Positions 8,691-19,781 of a DNA stretch of 64,000 nt are shown one piece after another. Source of the DNA: Cellulophaga sp. L1A9 (GTDB lineage Bacteria; Bacteroidota; Bacteroidia; Flavobacteriales; Flavobacteriaceae). The notes under the pieces are model-generated. The model did no database searches. It had not been told where the DNA came from and saw nothing but the letters and a program-made list of their open reading frames with translations. Within the stretch, counting starts at the first letter, position 1, and each line of letters opens with the position of its first letter. The DNA lies in assembly GCF_009797025.1 (NCBI RefSeq), contig NZ_CP047027.1, positions 3,410,001-3,474,000 on the forward strand. Reading direction: 5' to 3'. The position numbers and the translations under genes are program-made.

Positions 8691-9764
8691 CTATTCTAGT
8701 AACATTGCAGCATAGTACGCTGCCCCGAGTAAAGCGGTGTTCTCATTGAGAATAACATTTACGGGTACCATTTGTAAGAGTGAATTCATTCGTCCAGACT
8801 GCATAAAATTATCTGTAAATACTTCACGGTTCATCCCTTTGATAATCTTAGGCATAATTCCTCCACCAATATAAATACCTCCAGTAGCCTTAAATTTTAA
8901 AGCAAGTTGAGCAGTTTCTATAGCCAAAAACCGAACAAAGAGATCTAGTGTTTCTCTACAAACTACATCTGATCCTTCTAAGGCCATTTTTGTAATAACA
9001 GCAGCCGGATCTTCTTTTGTTATTCTTGCTTTAAAGGCATCAGTTTCCTTTTCGCCACTTACATTACGTATCAGTTGGTAGGTGTCCCGTATGCCTTGTC
9101 CTGATAATAAACGTTCCCAACTTACATGTCCATATTTTTGTTGAAAATATTTCCAAATTTCAAGATCAAAATCGTTTCTCGGGCCAAAATCGCAATGACC
9201 ACCTTCAGAGGCAAAAGGGTGGTATGCTGTTCCATCCCAAAACAAACCCGCTTCTCCTAGACCTGTGCCTGGAGAAATAATAACCGCGTTCCCTGGTATT
9301 TCTGAGCCATATTTTAAGCAATCTAAATCTTTTTTTTCAAGTGTAGCTAGACCATATGCGTTAGCTTGCATATCATTTATTAAAAAAATTGATTTTAATT
9401 GAAGTTTTTTAATGAGTTCTTCGGTATCAATATCCCAAGGAAAATTAGTGCCATGCACTTTACCTTTGGTTATGGGGCCAGCAACACCAAAGCAGATACT
9501 ATCTATTTCTGGTATTTCTTTAACCTTAAAGTCTTCTATGATTTCCAGTAAGGAGGTATGTTTTTTTGTTTTGTAGGAATTTTGTTTGATTATAAAAAGC
9601 TGACCTTCTTTAAATTCAAAAAGTGCAAGATTCGTTTTAGTTCCTCCGATATCACCTGCCAATACGGTGCCGTTTTTATAACCTATTTTCTTTTTGAACC
9701 CTACAGCTAAAGGAATTAGCGGTTTAGTGAGTAGCGGTAAATTGTAGTTCTCCGTCATTTTCAT
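8691..9764 (-). CDS. glk: Glucokinase
   Basis: A 357-aa cytoplasmic kinase that phosphorylates glucose with ATP to glucose 6-phosphate. It has the phosphate-1 motif LAGDIGGTKTNLALF (about 36-50), the glucose-binding NFPWDID and LINDMQANAYGL motifs, and GTGLGEA (about 167-173), and matches the bacterial Glk family (PF02685) rather than the ROK family. An N-terminal extension of about 30 residues precedes the ATPase motif. It is the last gene of the minus-strand carbon cluster, 10 bp after fbaB. It would feed glucose released by the GH15 glucoamylase at 40.4 kb into glycolysis. Confidence 0.92.
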   Translation of the reverse strand: MKMTENYNLPLLTKPLIPLAVGFKKKIGYKNGTVLAGDIGGTKTNLALFEFKEGQLFIIKQNSYKTKKHTSLLEIIEDFKVKEIPEIDSICFGVAGPITKGKVHGTNFPWDIDTEELIKKLQLKSIFLINDMQANAYGLATLEKKDLDCLKYGSEIPGNAVIISPGTGLGEAGLFWDGTAYHPFASEGGHCDFGPRNDFDLEIWKYFQQKYGHVSWERLLSGQGIRDTYQLIRNVSGEKETDAFKARITKEDPAAVITKMALEGSDVVCRETLDLFVRFLAIETAQLALKFKATGGIYIGGGIMPKIIKGMNREVFTDNFMQSGRMNSLLQMVPVNVILNENTALLGAAYYAAMLLE

Positions 9765-9774
9765 AATGGTGTTT

Positions 9775-10821
9775 TTAGGCTATGGTAATGGACGCGTCTA
9801 AATAAACATCTTGTATAAGATGAAGTAACTTAACACCTTCTTTCATTGGGCGCTGAAAAGCCTTTCTTCCCGAGATTAATCCCATACCACCAGCGCGTTT
9901 ATTAATGACAGCTGTACGTACCGCTGCAGCAAAATCATCTTTGCCAGAAGCACCACCAGAATTAATAAGTCCGGCACGTCCCATATAGCAATTAGCAACT
10001 TGGTATCGGGTTAAGTCAATAGGATGATCGGTAGTCAGTTGGCTATAGACAAGAGCACTAGTTTTTCCAAAATCTTTCAGCGCAAGGTAACCACCATTGT
10101 TACTGGGTTGTTTTTGTTTGATAATATCCGCTTCGATTGTCACACCAAGGTGGTTGGCTTGTCCCGTTAAATCTGCGCTTAGAGAATAATCTTTATCTTT
10201 TTTAAAGGCATCGTTGCGCAGGTAACACCATAGAACCGTAACCATGCCTAATTCGTGTGCACGTTTAAAAGCTTTAGTTGTTTCTTGTATTTGTCTATCA
10301 GATTCAGGAGAGCCAAAATAAATTGTAGCACCCACTGCTTTAGCCCCCATATTCCAAGCTTGTTCTACTTGCGCAAAATAAATCTGATCAAAGGTATTTG
10401 GGTATGATAGTAATTCGTTGTGATTTAATTTTACTAAAAAAGGAATTTTATGGGCATATTTTCTAGAAACGGCACCGAGAACACCTAGGGTTGATGCTAC
10501 GGCATTACACCCACCTTCAATAGCTAATTTTACAATATTTTCTGGGTCAAAATACTCAGGGTTTGGTGCAAAGCTAGCTCCTGCAGAATGTTCTACACCT
10601 TGATCAACCGGTAAAAGAGAAAGATGCCCTGTACCTCCAAGCCTGCCATGATCAAATAGCTGTTGCAAACTACCTAATACGCGGTTAGATCTATCTGATG
10701 ATGCCATAATCCGATCCGTAAAATTAGGGCCAGGGAGGTGAATTTTATCTTTGGAAATGGTACCGCAGACGTGGTCTAGTAAATAGGAAGTTTCTTCTTT
10801 TAAATATTTTTCAATTTCCAT
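9775..10821 (-). CDS. fbaB: Class I fructose-bisphosphate aldolase (FbaB type)
   Basis: A 348-aa DhnA/FbaB-type aldolase that cleaves fructose 1,6-bisphosphate via a Schiff base. It closely resembles E. coli Fba[28 protein letters not shown], the Lys in the DIIKQK segment as Schiff-base candidate, and RAGLINSGG. The open frame extends to 10890, but ATG 10821 ([10 protein letters not shown]) avoids overlap with pfkB and matches the family N-terminus. It lies between pfkB and glk in an operon with 10-22 bp gaps. Confidence 0.93.
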   Translation of the reverse strand: MEIEKYLKEETSYLLDHVCGTISKDKIHLPGPNFTDRIMASSDRSNRVLGSLQQLFDHGRLGGTGHLSLLPVDQGVEHSAGASFAPNPEYFDPENIVKLAIEGGCNAVASTLGVLGAVSRKYAHKIPFLVKLNHNELLSYPNTFDQIYFAQVEQAWNMGAKAVGATIYFGSPESDRQIQETTKAFKRAHELGMVTVLWCYLRNDAFKKDKDYSLSADLTGQANHLGVTIEADIIKQKQPSNNGGYLALKDFGKTSALVYSQLTTDHPIDLTRYQVANCYMGRAGLINSGGASGKDDFAAAVRTAVINKRAGGMGLISGRKAFQRPMKEGVKLLHLIQDVYLDASITIA

Positions 10822-10843
10822 AGTTCGTATTTTAAGTTGTTTC

Positions 10844-11785
10844 TTAAATCGGTTTTTGATCTTTGATCCAATCGTACAGTTTATCCGCATCTTTTTTAAT
10901 ACATAATTGGGTGCCGTGATGCATTGTGGCTGCCGTTCCGCAGGCTACGCCATAGCGAACCATATCTGCTAAAGATCTGTCCCAAATTAGGCTCATGACC
11001 ATACCAGCGACCATACTGTCTCCAGCGCCAATAGTGCTTTTTTGGTGTACTACAGGTGCGGGTACATGTACCATTTTTGTGCTAGTAGCTAATAATGCTC
11101 CTTTTGGACCTAGAGAAACTACAAGAATTTGACAATCATGATTTTTTAAAAATTGCGTAGCTAATGATTTCAAATCTAAGTCTGTAATAGAGGTAGTTCC
11201 GCACAAAGCACCTAATTCTGCTAAGTTAGGTTTTAGCATATAAATTTTTGATTTGGCAGCTTTCATCAGTGCTTCGCCTGAGGTATCCAGAATAAATAAT
11301 GCTTCTTTCTTTTCAGCGACTCGGCTTACTTTTACATAAAAATCGTCCGGTACATTGGGAGGTAATTTTCCGCTAGCTACTAGATAATCACCTTTTTGGA
11401 GCTGAAGTTCTAATTGTTGTAATGCGTTTTGCCATTCTACTTCCTTTACAGCCGGACCTGGCATTCCAAATCGGTATTGTTGGTTGGTACTCGTATCTGT
11501 TACCGCAAGGTTTTCACGTGTCCACCCCTCAATTGGAATTACCGATTGTTCTATATGTTGTTCATCTAAGAGTTTCTTTAAAAATTCTCCTGCAGGTCCA
11601 CCAGCAAAATAGCTGCAAAGCGATGAACCCCCTAGTTTATGAATGGCCCTAGATACGTTAATTCCTCCGCCTCCTGCATCAAAGGTGGGTTGGGTACAAC
11701 GTAATTTAGTATCGGCGGCAATCCCATCTACAGTGGTGCTTTTATCAATTGCTGGGTTTACGGTAAGCGTTATTATACGAGCCAT
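10844..11785 (-). CDS. pfkB: 6-phosphofructokinase isozyme 2 (PfkB family)
   Basis: A 313-aa ribokinase-fold sugar kinase. It has [11 protein letters not shown] near the N-terminus, the [14 protein letters not shown] substrate motif (about 34-47), and the catalytic PfkB signature [12 protein letters not shown] with the base Asp at about 256. Similarity along the whole length to E. coli Pfk-2 ([27 protein letters not shown]-type strand) favours fructose 6-phosphate over 1-phosphofructose or tagatose 6-phosphate, although these cannot be excluded. It lies 22 bp upstream of fbaB, so consecutive glycolytic steps are encoded together. Confidence 0.9.
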   Translation of the reverse strand: MARIITLTVNPAIDKSTTVDGIAADTKLRCTQPTFDAGGGGINVSRAIHKLGGSSLCSYFAGGPAGEFLKKLLDEQHIEQSVIPIEGWTRENLAVTDTSTNQQYRFGMPGPAVKEVEWQNALQQLELQLQKGDYLVASGKLPPNVPDDFYVKVSRVAEKKEALFILDTSGEALMKAAKSKIYMLKPNLAELGALCGTTSITDLDLKSLATQFLKNHDCQILVVSLGPKGALLATSTKMVHVPAPVVHQKSTIGAGDSMVAGMVMSLIWDRSLADMVRYGVACGTAATMHHGTQLCIKKDADKLYDWIKDQKPI

Positions 11786-11817
11786 TTTAATCGTTTATTT
11801 AGCACTAATTATTTGTT

Positions 11818-12507
11818 TTATTTTAATTGATAGTGGTCTATTACATTTAACTTACCATCAAACTCATACATATGCGGAATGCCAGTAGCCACTTCTATCT
11901 TTGCAATTTCATCAGATGAGATATGCTCTAAGTATTCAATAAGTGCGCGTAATGAATTTCCGTGTGCAGCTATCAAAACAGTTTTTCCCTTGGCGAGTTC
12001 AGGAGCAATAGCTTCAAAAAAGTAATTTACTACTCTTTTTGAAGTATCTTTTAAAGATTCCCCCAAGGGGAGTACCGATGGATCTAAAGCCTTATAGTTC
12101 GCATCAAATTCAGGATTTCTTTTATCGTATATAGATAGGCTAGGGGGAGGAGTATCGTAACCTCTTCGAACACTCAAAAAAAATTCTTCCCCAACCTCTT
12201 TTAATACTTCGTCTTTATTCTTTCCTTGCCAATCACCATAATGTCTTTCATTCAACTTCCAACTATATTTGCAATCTACATGCATCATTTCTGCAGTTTC
12301 TAGTAAAATCCATGCTGTTCGGATCGCTCTTTTTAGGTATGAGGAAAAGCAAATATCAATGTCTATAAGATTTGATTTGATCAGTTTTCCAGCTTCTTCT
12401 GCTTCATTAATTCCTTCTGGCGCCAAGTCAATGTCTGTCCATCCTGTAAAAACATTTTTCACATTCCACAAACTTTTTCCATGTCTAACCAATATTAATT
12501 TTCCCAT
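11818..12507 (-). CDS. gpmA: 2,3-bisphosphoglycerate-dependent phosphoglycerate mutase
   Basis: A 229-aa histidine phosphatase-fold mutase interconverting 3- and 2-phosphoglycerate. It has the phospho-His motif LVRHGKSLWN (His8), GWTDIDLAPEG, LNERHYGDWQGKNK (catalytic Glu) and AAHGNSLRAL (second His). Its length matches GpmA. It is 6 bp downstream of ldhA and 32 bp upstream of pfkB in the minus-strand carbon operon. Confidence 0.95.
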   Translation of the reverse strand: MGKLILVRHGKSLWNVKNVFTGWTDIDLAPEGINEAEEAGKLIKSNLIDIDICFSSYLKRAIRTAWILLETAEMMHVDCKYSWKLNERHYGDWQGKNKDEVLKEVGEEFFLSVRRGYDTPPPSLSIYDKRNPEFDANYKALDPSVLPLGESLKDTSKRVVNYFFEAIAPELAKGKTVLIAAHGNSLRALIEYLEHISSDEIAKIEVATGIPHMYEFDGKLNVIDHYQLK

Positions 12508-12513
12508 GTAGCT

Positions 12514-13503
12514 TTATTTTATTTCATTTTCACAAGAATCTCCTTTTTCCATACATTCCAAGTTATCAAAGGTTATTCGTGAAATATTAGTAAGAGCGGT
12601 ATCTGTTAAAAATGCTTGGTGACTACTGATGAGTACATTTCTAAGCGTCATTAAACGGGCCATGTCATCATCTTGAAGGATATCATCGGAATGGTCTTCA
12701 AAATAAAGTCCTTTTTCCTCTTCATAAACGTCCATTCCAAAATAGCCTATTTGACCAGATTTTAGTCCGTTTATAACATCTTTGGTGTTTACCAATCCAC
12801 CCCGACCGGCATTGATTAACATCACGCCTTTCTTCATGTCTGCGATTTTAGCTTCATCAATAAGATGATGTGTCTTTGCATTTAGAGGCGCATGAAGCGT
12901 AATGATATCCGATTGCTTGCACAAAGTATCTAGATCTGTGTAGGTGGCTCCATATTTTTCTACTAAAGAGTTGTCTTCTACAATATCATAGGCGAGTAGT
13001 TTACAGCCAAAACCATGTAAAATCTTAGCTACGACACGACCAATTTTACCGGTACCTATGATGCCTACTGTTTTTCCATTCATATCAAAACCAACCAAAC
13101 CATTTAATGAAAAATTCATTTCCATAATCCGGTAATGGGTTCGGATTAATTTTCGATTAAGAGCGAGCATAACCCCTACCGCAAACTCGGCAATCGCATA
13201 GGGTGAATATTCTGGAACTCGTGCCATGCGTATGCCTAATTTTTTTGCATGTGGCACATCAACATTATTAAACCCAGCCGAACGCAAGGCTACATACTTA
13301 ACACCAAGTTCATGCAAGCGATCTAAGATTGGTGCAGCTGCATTATCTTCTGTAAAAATACATATGGCATCACAATCTTTGGCCAAATCTACGGTATCCG
13401 AAGTTAGATAAGTATCAAACATTTTTAGGGTATGCTTGTCATTATTGGCACGTTGTAAATAGTCCCTTTCCCAATTGTGGACATTAAATATTGCTATTTT
13501 CAT
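12514..13503 (-). CDS. ldhA: D-lactate dehydrogenase (2-hydroxyacid dehydrogenase)
   Basis: A 329-aa NAD-dependent D-2-hydroxyacid dehydrogenase that reduces pyruvate to D-lactate and regenerates NAD+ in fermentation. Landmarks are LRSAGFNNVD, the nucleotide-binding VGIIGTGKIGRVVAK (about 146-160), NAGRGGLVNT with the catalytic Arg, and SSHQAFLT with the catalytic His (about 295). Length and motifs match E. coli LdhA. It lies 105 bp after ppsA; a candidate -7 box TAGTTTTG (minus strand, 13538-13545) suggests it may also have its own promoter. Its presence supports a fermentative role for the cluster. Confidence 0.92.
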   Translation of the reverse strand: MKIAIFNVHNWERDYLQRANNDKHTLKMFDTYLTSDTVDLAKDCDAICIFTEDNAAAPILDRLHELGVKYVALRSAGFNNVDVPHAKKLGIRMARVPEYSPYAIAEFAVGVMLALNRKLIRTHYRIMEMNFSLNGLVGFDMNGKTVGIIGTGKIGRVVAKILHGFGCKLLAYDIVEDNSLVEKYGATYTDLDTLCKQSDIITLHAPLNAKTHHLIDEAKIADMKKGVMLINAGRGGLVNTKDVINGLKSGQIGYFGMDVYEEEKGLYFEDHSDDILQDDDMARLMTLRNVLISSHQAFLTDTALTNISRITFDNLECMEKGDSCENEIK

Positions 13504-13537
13504 TTTTAAGTTTTAAAAGGTTATTTATTGAAAGTTA

Positions 13538-13545
13538 CAAAACTA
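13538..13545 (-). promoter_or_regulatory. Candidate -7 box for ldhA
   Basis: A full TAnnTTTG match (TAGTTTTG read on the minus strand) 35 bp upstream of the ldhA ATG. No motif-1 palindrome lies at the usual offset, so this would be an ordinary or internal promoter. Confidence 0.4.
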
Positions 13546-13608
13546 TTTAAATCTTTATAATCATTTTTAAGAGGATTGATTATGAAGATCTAAATAGCTA
13601 ATTAATAG

Positions 13609-16020
13609 TTAATTGCTACTTTCAACCATACCAAAAGCTGTTTTGTTTTTTTCTGCACTATTAATATTTTTAATTCCTGAAATCAAAGCATCTGGATTAA
13701 ATGAGACCGAGTTGATGCCTTTTTCTACGAGAAACTGTGCAAACTCAGGATAATCACTTGGTGCCTGGCCACAAAGTCCAATTTTAGTGTTTGTTTTATG
13801 AGCAGATTCAATCACCATTGCAATCATCTTTTTAACTCCTATATCGTTGATGTCAAAGATGTCACTTAACAGTTCAGAATCTCTATCTACACCTAAGGTT
13901 AATTGCGTAAGGTCATTGGAGCCAATTGAAAACCCGTCAAAGTACTCCGCAAACTGTTCTGCTAAGATGATGTTGTTTGGTATTTCTGCCATCATATAAA
14001 GTTGAAGTCCATTTTCACCTCGTTTCAAGCCATTTTTCTCTAGAACTTCTACAATTTTCGCGGCTTCTTTTAATGTGCGACAAAAAGGAATCATGATTTT
14101 TACGTTGGTCAATCCCATGGTTTCCCGTACTCTTTTTAATGCTTTACATTCTAAAGCAAAAGCTTCTTGGTATTTAGGATTATAATATCTAGAGGCGCCT
14201 CTAAAACCTAACATTGGATTTGATTCTATGGGTTCAAATTCGGTTCCACCTATCAAACTTGCATATTCATTGGTTTTAAAATCACTGGTGCGAACAATAA
14301 CATCTTTTGGATAAAAGGCTGCAGCAATAGTCGCAATACCTTCGGCAAGTTTATGTACAAAATAATCAGACTTGTCCGGATAATGGTGTGTTAATTTCTG
14401 AATTTTATCCTTCACGGTTTGATCTTTCAAAGTATCAAAATGCTTCAAGGCCATAGGGTGAATTTGAATAGCATTATTGATAACGAATTCCATTCGCATC
14501 AATCCAACGCCTTCAGAAGGGTAGAACGAGTATTTAAAGGCTTGTTCTGGATCTGCCAAAATGAGCATTGGTTGGGTTTTAGGTTTTCCTAAAGTAGAGA
14601 GATCAATTTCGGTTTCGTTCCATTCTAAAAGACCATCGTAAACTACGCCAGTATTACCTTCTGCGCAAGAAATAGTAATGTCTTGTCCATCTTTAATCAC
14701 TTTAGTAGCATTGGTACTTCCTACTATGGCAGCAGCTCCTACTTCACGCGCGACGATAGCCGCATGGCTAGTTCGTCCACCTTGGTCTGTGACAATACCT
14801 GCAGCTTTTTTAAGAATTGGATCCCAATCAGGATTGGTACGTTCGGTAACTAATATTTCTCCTTCTTGCAGTTTATCAGATTCTTCTGGGCTATGCAATA
14901 TGCGTGCTTTACCTGATGCTATTTTATTACCCAAGCCCATTCCATGAGTAATTTCCTTACCTTTTTTTAATAAGGTATACGTGTTTATTTTTAACTTATC
15001 TTTTTTAGCACTCTGAACAGTCTCTGGTCTCGCTTGAACAATGAAAAGCTCATTCGTTTGTCCGTCTTTTGCCCATTCAATATCCATAGGGCGTTTGTAG
15101 TGGTCTTCAATAATTAAGGACCACTGGGCTAATTTTATTACTTCGGCATCGGTAAGTACATATTGTTCTTGTTTCTCCATTGGAGTGTCAAGATTAACAA
15201 TACCACTTCCTGATTTATCATAAACCATCGTCTTTTCCTTGCTACCCAGACGTCTGGATACAATCGGTTGTTCAATGCCATTTTTTAAGCTAGGTTTAAA
15301 GACAAAATAATCATCAGGGTTAATGCTGCCCTGAACAATATTCTCTCCTAATCCATAGATGCTAGAAACCATTACCACTTGATCAAAACCAGTATCAGGA
15401 TCTAAAGTGAAGTTTACTCCAGAAGCGGCCAAATCAGACCTAACCATCATTTGTATGCCAATGGATAAGGCTACTTTCGTATGGTCAAAACCGTTGTCTT
15501 CTCTGTATTTTATAGCACGGTCATTGAATAGCGATGCGTAACATCTCTTACAGGCATCAATAAGCTCATCTTTTCCTTTTATGTTCAAGTAGCTATCTTG
15601 TTGACCAGCAAAACTTGCCGTAGGTAAATCTTCAGCCGTTGCACTACTTCGTACTGCTAATGAGATATCACCTTTGTATTTTTTCGATAAGGTATCATAT
15701 CCTTCTTTAATAGCTTCTTTTATATCTTCAGGAAATTCTGTGTCAAGAATAGTCTTTCTTACACTAGCTCCAATTTCTTTTAAATTTGAAAAATCTTTAG
15801 TATCTAATTTTGATAAATAGCCAAAAATTTCATCTTGTATGTGTACTTTTTGCAAAAAGTGCCAGTACGCTTCTGCTGTAGTAGCAAAACCGTCGGGTAT
15901 ATTTACTCCTTTGGAGGTTAGTTTTTGAAACATTTCTCCTAGGGAAGCATTTTTACCTCCTACAATGGGTACATCATTAATGTCAATTTCGTTAAAGTGC
16001 CGTATGTAATTTTTCATCAC
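13609..16020 (-). CDS. ppsA: Phosphoenolpyruvate synthase
   Basis: An 803-aa enzyme converting pyruvate and ATP to PEP, AMP and phosphate. Domains in order: ATP-grasp PPDK_N (1 to about 340; VGGKNASLGEMF and RSSATAEDLPTASFAGQQ), phosphohistidine swivel (about 385-455; GGRTSHAAIVARE with the catalytic His), and a PEP/pyruvate barrel (about 470-800; GLCGQAPSDYPEF with the catalytic Cys). It is first in the minus-strand carbon cluster and divergent from the N-ATPase operon. A motif-1 site 73 bp upstream has a weak -7 box. Pairing a gluconeogenic enzyme with ldhA and pfkB implies flexible flux, or possibly AMP/Pi-driven use in reverse. Confidence 0.95.
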   Translation of the reverse strand: MMKNYIRHFNEIDINDVPIVGGKNASLGEMFQKLTSKGVNIPDGFATTAEAYWHFLQKVHIQDEIFGYLSKLDTKDFSNLKEIGASVRKTILDTEFPEDIKEAIKEGYDTLSKKYKGDISLAVRSSATAEDLPTASFAGQQDSYLNIKGKDELIDACKRCYASLFNDRAIKYREDNGFDHTKVALSIGIQMMVRSDLAASGVNFTLDPDTGFDQVVMVSSIYGLGENIVQGSINPDDYFVFKPSLKNGIEQPIVSRRLGSKEKTMVYDKSGSGIVNLDTPMEKQEQYVLTDAEVIKLAQWSLIIEDHYKRPMDIEWAKDGQTNELFIVQARPETVQSAKKDKLKINTYTLLKKGKEITHGMGLGNKIASGKARILHSPEESDKLQEGEILVTERTNPDWDPILKKAAGIVTDQGGRTSHAAIVAREVGAAAIVGSTNATKVIKDGQDITISCAEGNTGVVYDGLLEWNETEIDLSTLGKPKTQPMLILADPEQAFKYSFYPSEGVGLMRMEFVINNAIQIHPMALKHFDTLKDQTVKDKIQKLTHHYPDKSDYFVHKLAEGIATIAAAFYPKDVIVRTSDFKTNEYASLIGGTEFEPIESNPMLGFRGASRYYNPKYQEAFALECKALKRVRETMGLTNVKIMIPFCRTLKEAAKIVEVLEKNGLKRGENGLQLYMMAEIPNNIILAEQFAEYFDGFSIGSNDLTQLTLGVDRDSELLSDIFDINDIGVKKMIAMVIESAHKTNTKIGLCGQAPSDYPEFAQFLVEKGINSVSFNPDALISGIKNINSAEKNKTAFGMVESSN

Positions 16021-16061
16021 TAAGTATTTAGAAGGTCGTTCCCGACCAAGATTTCTGATTA

Positions 16062-16104
16062 CGAATTTCCGATGTTTTCATACCAATAGAAATGACCTAA
16101 GTCA
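16062..16104 (-). promoter_or_regulatory. Motif-1 operator upstream of ppsA
   Basis: The operator is TGACCTAAGTCA (16093-16104). At the expected offset on the minus strand the box is only GAAATTCG (16062-16069; 4 of 6 consensus positions), 42 bp from the ppsA start. It sits 22 bp from the atpD operator in the same divergent region and could also add to atpD control. Confidence 0.55.
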
Positions 16105-16125
16105 TGGAATAAAAAATATCTGGCA

Positions 16126-16168
16126 TGACCTATATCATTCTTTCTACAACTTTTGGGTAATACTTTTG
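16126..16168 (+). promoter_or_regulatory. Motif-1 operator and -7 box for the N-ATPase operon
   Basis: The operator TGACCTATATCA (16126-16137) is followed by the consensus box TACTTTTG (16161-16168), which starts 29.5 bp from the palindrome centre. The atpD ATG follows 24 bp after the box. Confidence 0.78.
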
Positions 16169-16185
16169 CTATGATATACAAGTAA

Positions 16186-17664
<1,479 letters not shown>

Positions 17665-17690
17665 AAAGTAGAGCTAAAGAATTAAAAACA

Positions 17691-18080
17691 ATGGAGTTAC
17701 ATATTTTACTTCCGTTTAAGATATTTCTGAAAATTTCAGGAGTACGGCGCATTGTGGTAGCTACGAATGCAGGTTCGTACGGTTTTTTACCGCAGCGGTT
17801 AGATTGTGTTGCCGCTTTGGTTCCTGGTATCTTGATGTATGAGACAAAGGAAGGCAACGAAAACTATATCGCCGTAGATGAGGGGATACTGACGAAAAGA
17901 GATAAGAATGTAGAAATATCCGTTAGAAATGCAATTGCTGGAGCAAATTTAGGGAAGCTGAGAGATGCCGTAGAAAGCCAGTTTGTGAATTTAGATGAAG
18001 AAGAAAGAGAGGTGCGTAAGGCGGTTGCAAAATTAGAAAGCGAATTTATTCAAGGGATTAGAAAACTGCATCAATCATGA
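17691..18080 (+). CDS. atpC: N-type ATPase subunit epsilon
   Basis: A 129-aa protein starting MELHILLPFKIFLKI with the N-terminal beta-sandwich of F1 epsilon and a short helical C-terminus. It connects the rotor shaft to the c-ring. It sits directly after atpD as in N-ATPase operons and overlaps atpQ by 4 bp (ATGA). Residues 1-90 contain the family pattern ending in GILTKRDKNVEISVRNAI. Confidence 0.87.
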   Translation: MELHILLPFKIFLKISGVRRIVVATNAGSYGFLPQRLDCVAALVPGILMYETKEGNENYIAVDEGILTKRDKNVEISVRNAIAGANLGKLRDAVESQFVNLDEEEREVRKAVAKLESEFIQGIRKLHQS

Positions 18081-18409
18081 GTTATAATAGCGATGATAAG
18101 AAAAGAGAGAAGGGCTTTTTAGCGGAAGTCGAAAGTAAAGAACGGCAAATGTTAGAAGCTCGAGATGAGGAAAAAAGGAGTGAATGGAGAGGCTTCGGGA
18201 CTTTTGGTATGATAGGTTGGTCCGTTGCTGTCCCAACAGTACTTGGGGCGGTATTAGGAATGTGGTTGGATGATAGGTATCCACAAACCTTTTCGTGGAC
18301 CTTAACCTTATTAATCGCAGGACTATTTACAGGTTGCGCTCTGGCTTGGCAGTGGATAGACAAAGAAAATACAGCAATGCACGAACATAAAAAGAAAAGA
18401 GATGAGTAA
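18077..18409 (+). CDS. atpQ: N-type ATPase accessory membrane subunit AtpQ (AtpI/AtpZ family)
   Basis: A 110-aa protein with a charged N-terminal helix (1-40), two TM helices (about 45-65 and 75-95) and a charged tail, as in gene-1/AtpI-like proteins of ATP synthase operons. It is proposed in the family to help assemble the c-ring or handle Mg2+/Na+. It overlaps atpC by 4 bp and atpR by 8 bp. Confidence 0.82.
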   Translation: MSYNSDDKKREKGFLAEVESKERQMLEARDEEKRSEWRGFGTFGMIGWSVAVPTVLGAVLGMWLDDRYPQTFSWTLTLLIAGLFTGCALAWQWIDKENTAMHEHKKKRDE

Positions 18410-18704
18410 TTTAATAAGCGTTTTATTGGGTTTTTTTGGAGGAACTGCCATCGGGGCTTTATTTTTTGGTGGTCTTTGGTTTACAACAAAGAAAATGTTG
18501 ACATCAAAATGGCCAGCATTAATGTATCTGGGAAGTTTGATTCTTAGGGTAGGGTTTACGCTTTTGGGATTCTATTATATAGGTCAAGATGATTGGAAAA
18601 TTATGTTAATAGGTCTCTTGGGTTTTATAAGTATGAGATTCATTGTCCTTCGGATGACTAGAACAGAAAACTTAGAACCGATTGAATTAGATAAAGAATA
18701 CTAA
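18402..18704 (+). CDS. atpR: N-type ATPase subunit AtpR
   Basis: A 100-aa integral membrane protein with about three TM segments (5-28, 40-58, 63-80) and a basic residue within the second (LGSLILRVGF). The position between atpQ and atpB, the size and the hydropathy match AtpR, a subunit found only in N-ATPase operons. The start overlaps atpQ by 8 bp; the stop lies 1 bp before atpB. Confidence 0.82.
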   Translation: MSNLISVLLGFFGGTAIGALFFGGLWFTTKKMLTSKWPALMYLGSLILRVGFTLLGFYYIGQDDWKIMLIGLLGFISMRFIVLRMTRTENLEPIELDKEY

Positions 18705-18705
18705 A

Positions 18706-19434
18706 ATGGAACTAAGTCCTGACGAAACAATTTTTTGGCAAAATGGCTTTGTAACCATCAATCTTACATTGGTTACCACCTGGGTACTTATGTTTGTATT
18801 GGTACTAGCATCTGTTTTGGTAACCAGAAAACTGCGTACCGATTTAAAAATATCGCGGTGGCAATGCATTTTGGAGATGCTGGTAACAGGAATGAACCAA
18901 CAGATAAAAGAAGTAGGGTTAAAGAAGTCTGAGAAATTTATTGGGTTTATAGGAACCTTATTTATTTTTATCGCCTTTGCCAATTTGTGTATTATTTTTC
19001 CGGGTTATGAACCTCCTACGAGTTCATTATCTACAACTGCAGCTTTGGCCATTTGTGTTTTTCTAGCAACTCCTTTTTTCGGAATTTCAGAAAGTGGTAT
19101 TCTAGGGTACTTAAAAACCTATATAGAACCAACATTTATTATGCTTCCTTTTAATATAATTAGTGAATTGTCTCGTACGTTGGCACTTGCGGTTCGTCTC
19201 TTTGGTAATATTATGAGCGGGGGTCTTATTGTGACTATTCTTTTAAGTATAGCTCCCTTATTTTTCCCGGTACTAATGACTATTTTAGGTCTTATAACAG
19301 GGATTATACAAGCGTATATATTTAGCATTTTGGCAACTGTTTATATTGCCGCTGCGACAGAAGAATCAGACAAAAAGAAGGCAAGAATCAAGAAAATAAA
19401 ACAAAAATCTGTAATAGTAACAGAGACAAAATAA
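18706..19434 (+). CDS. atpB: N-type ATPase subunit a
   Basis: A 242-aa stator channel subunit with about five to six TM helices. The essential Arg is in LALAVRLFGNIMSGG (Arg164), which faces the c-ring Glu in F-type enzymes. The C-terminal helix is followed by a basic tail. It has the compact length of N-ATPase a subunits and lies between atpR and atpE. Confidence 0.93.
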   Translation: MELSPDETIFWQNGFVTINLTLVTTWVLMFVLVLASVLVTRKLRTDLKISRWQCILEMLVTGMNQQIKEVGLKKSEKFIGFIGTLFIFIAFANLCIIFPGYEPPTSSLSTTAALAICVFLATPFFGISESGILGYLKTYIEPTFIMLPFNIISELSRTLALAVRLFGNIMSGGLIVTILLSIAPLFFPVLMTILGLITGIIQAYIFSILATVYIAAATEESDKKKARIKKIKQKSVIVTETK

Positions 19435-19503
19435 GTAGGGGTGAGAAGCCCTCTTTTTTAAATATTCAACACTAAAATTGGTATAACAACAAAATTTAAT
19501 ATT

Positions 19504-19770
19504 ATGGACAATGCTACAATAATCGCAATGGTATCTATCATTACTGCCGGAATAACAACAGGAATTGGCTGTATGATACCCGCTTTAGGTCAGGGTAAAT
19601 CTATTTCAACAGCGTTAAGTTCAATGGCCCAACAGCCCGATGCAAGTCAGACCGTTACGCGTACACTATTTGTGGGTCTTGCTATGCTTGAATCATTAGC
19701 AATCTATTGTTTTGTGATTTCAATGATCTTGATTTTCGCAAATCCTTTCTGGAACCATTTCATCGCTTAA
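19504..19770 (+). CDS. atpE: N-type ATPase subunit c with Na+-binding residues
   Basis: An 88-aa hairpin of two TM helices joined by the polar loop AQQPDAS. The ion site reads Gln30 (in GQG), Glu63, Ser64 and Tyr68 (MLESLAIY). These align with Gln32, Glu65, Ser66 and Tyr70 of the structurally known sodium c-ring of Ilyobacter tartaricus. The complete ligand set predicts Na+ rather than H+ coupling. It lies 69 bp after atpB with a separate ribosome entry. Confidence 0.95.
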   Translation: MDNATIIAMVSIITAGITTGIGCMIPALGQGKSISTALSSMAQQPDASQTVTRTLFVGLAMLESLAIYCFVISMILIFANPFWNHFIA

Positions 19771-19781
19771 TACTTAAAAAT

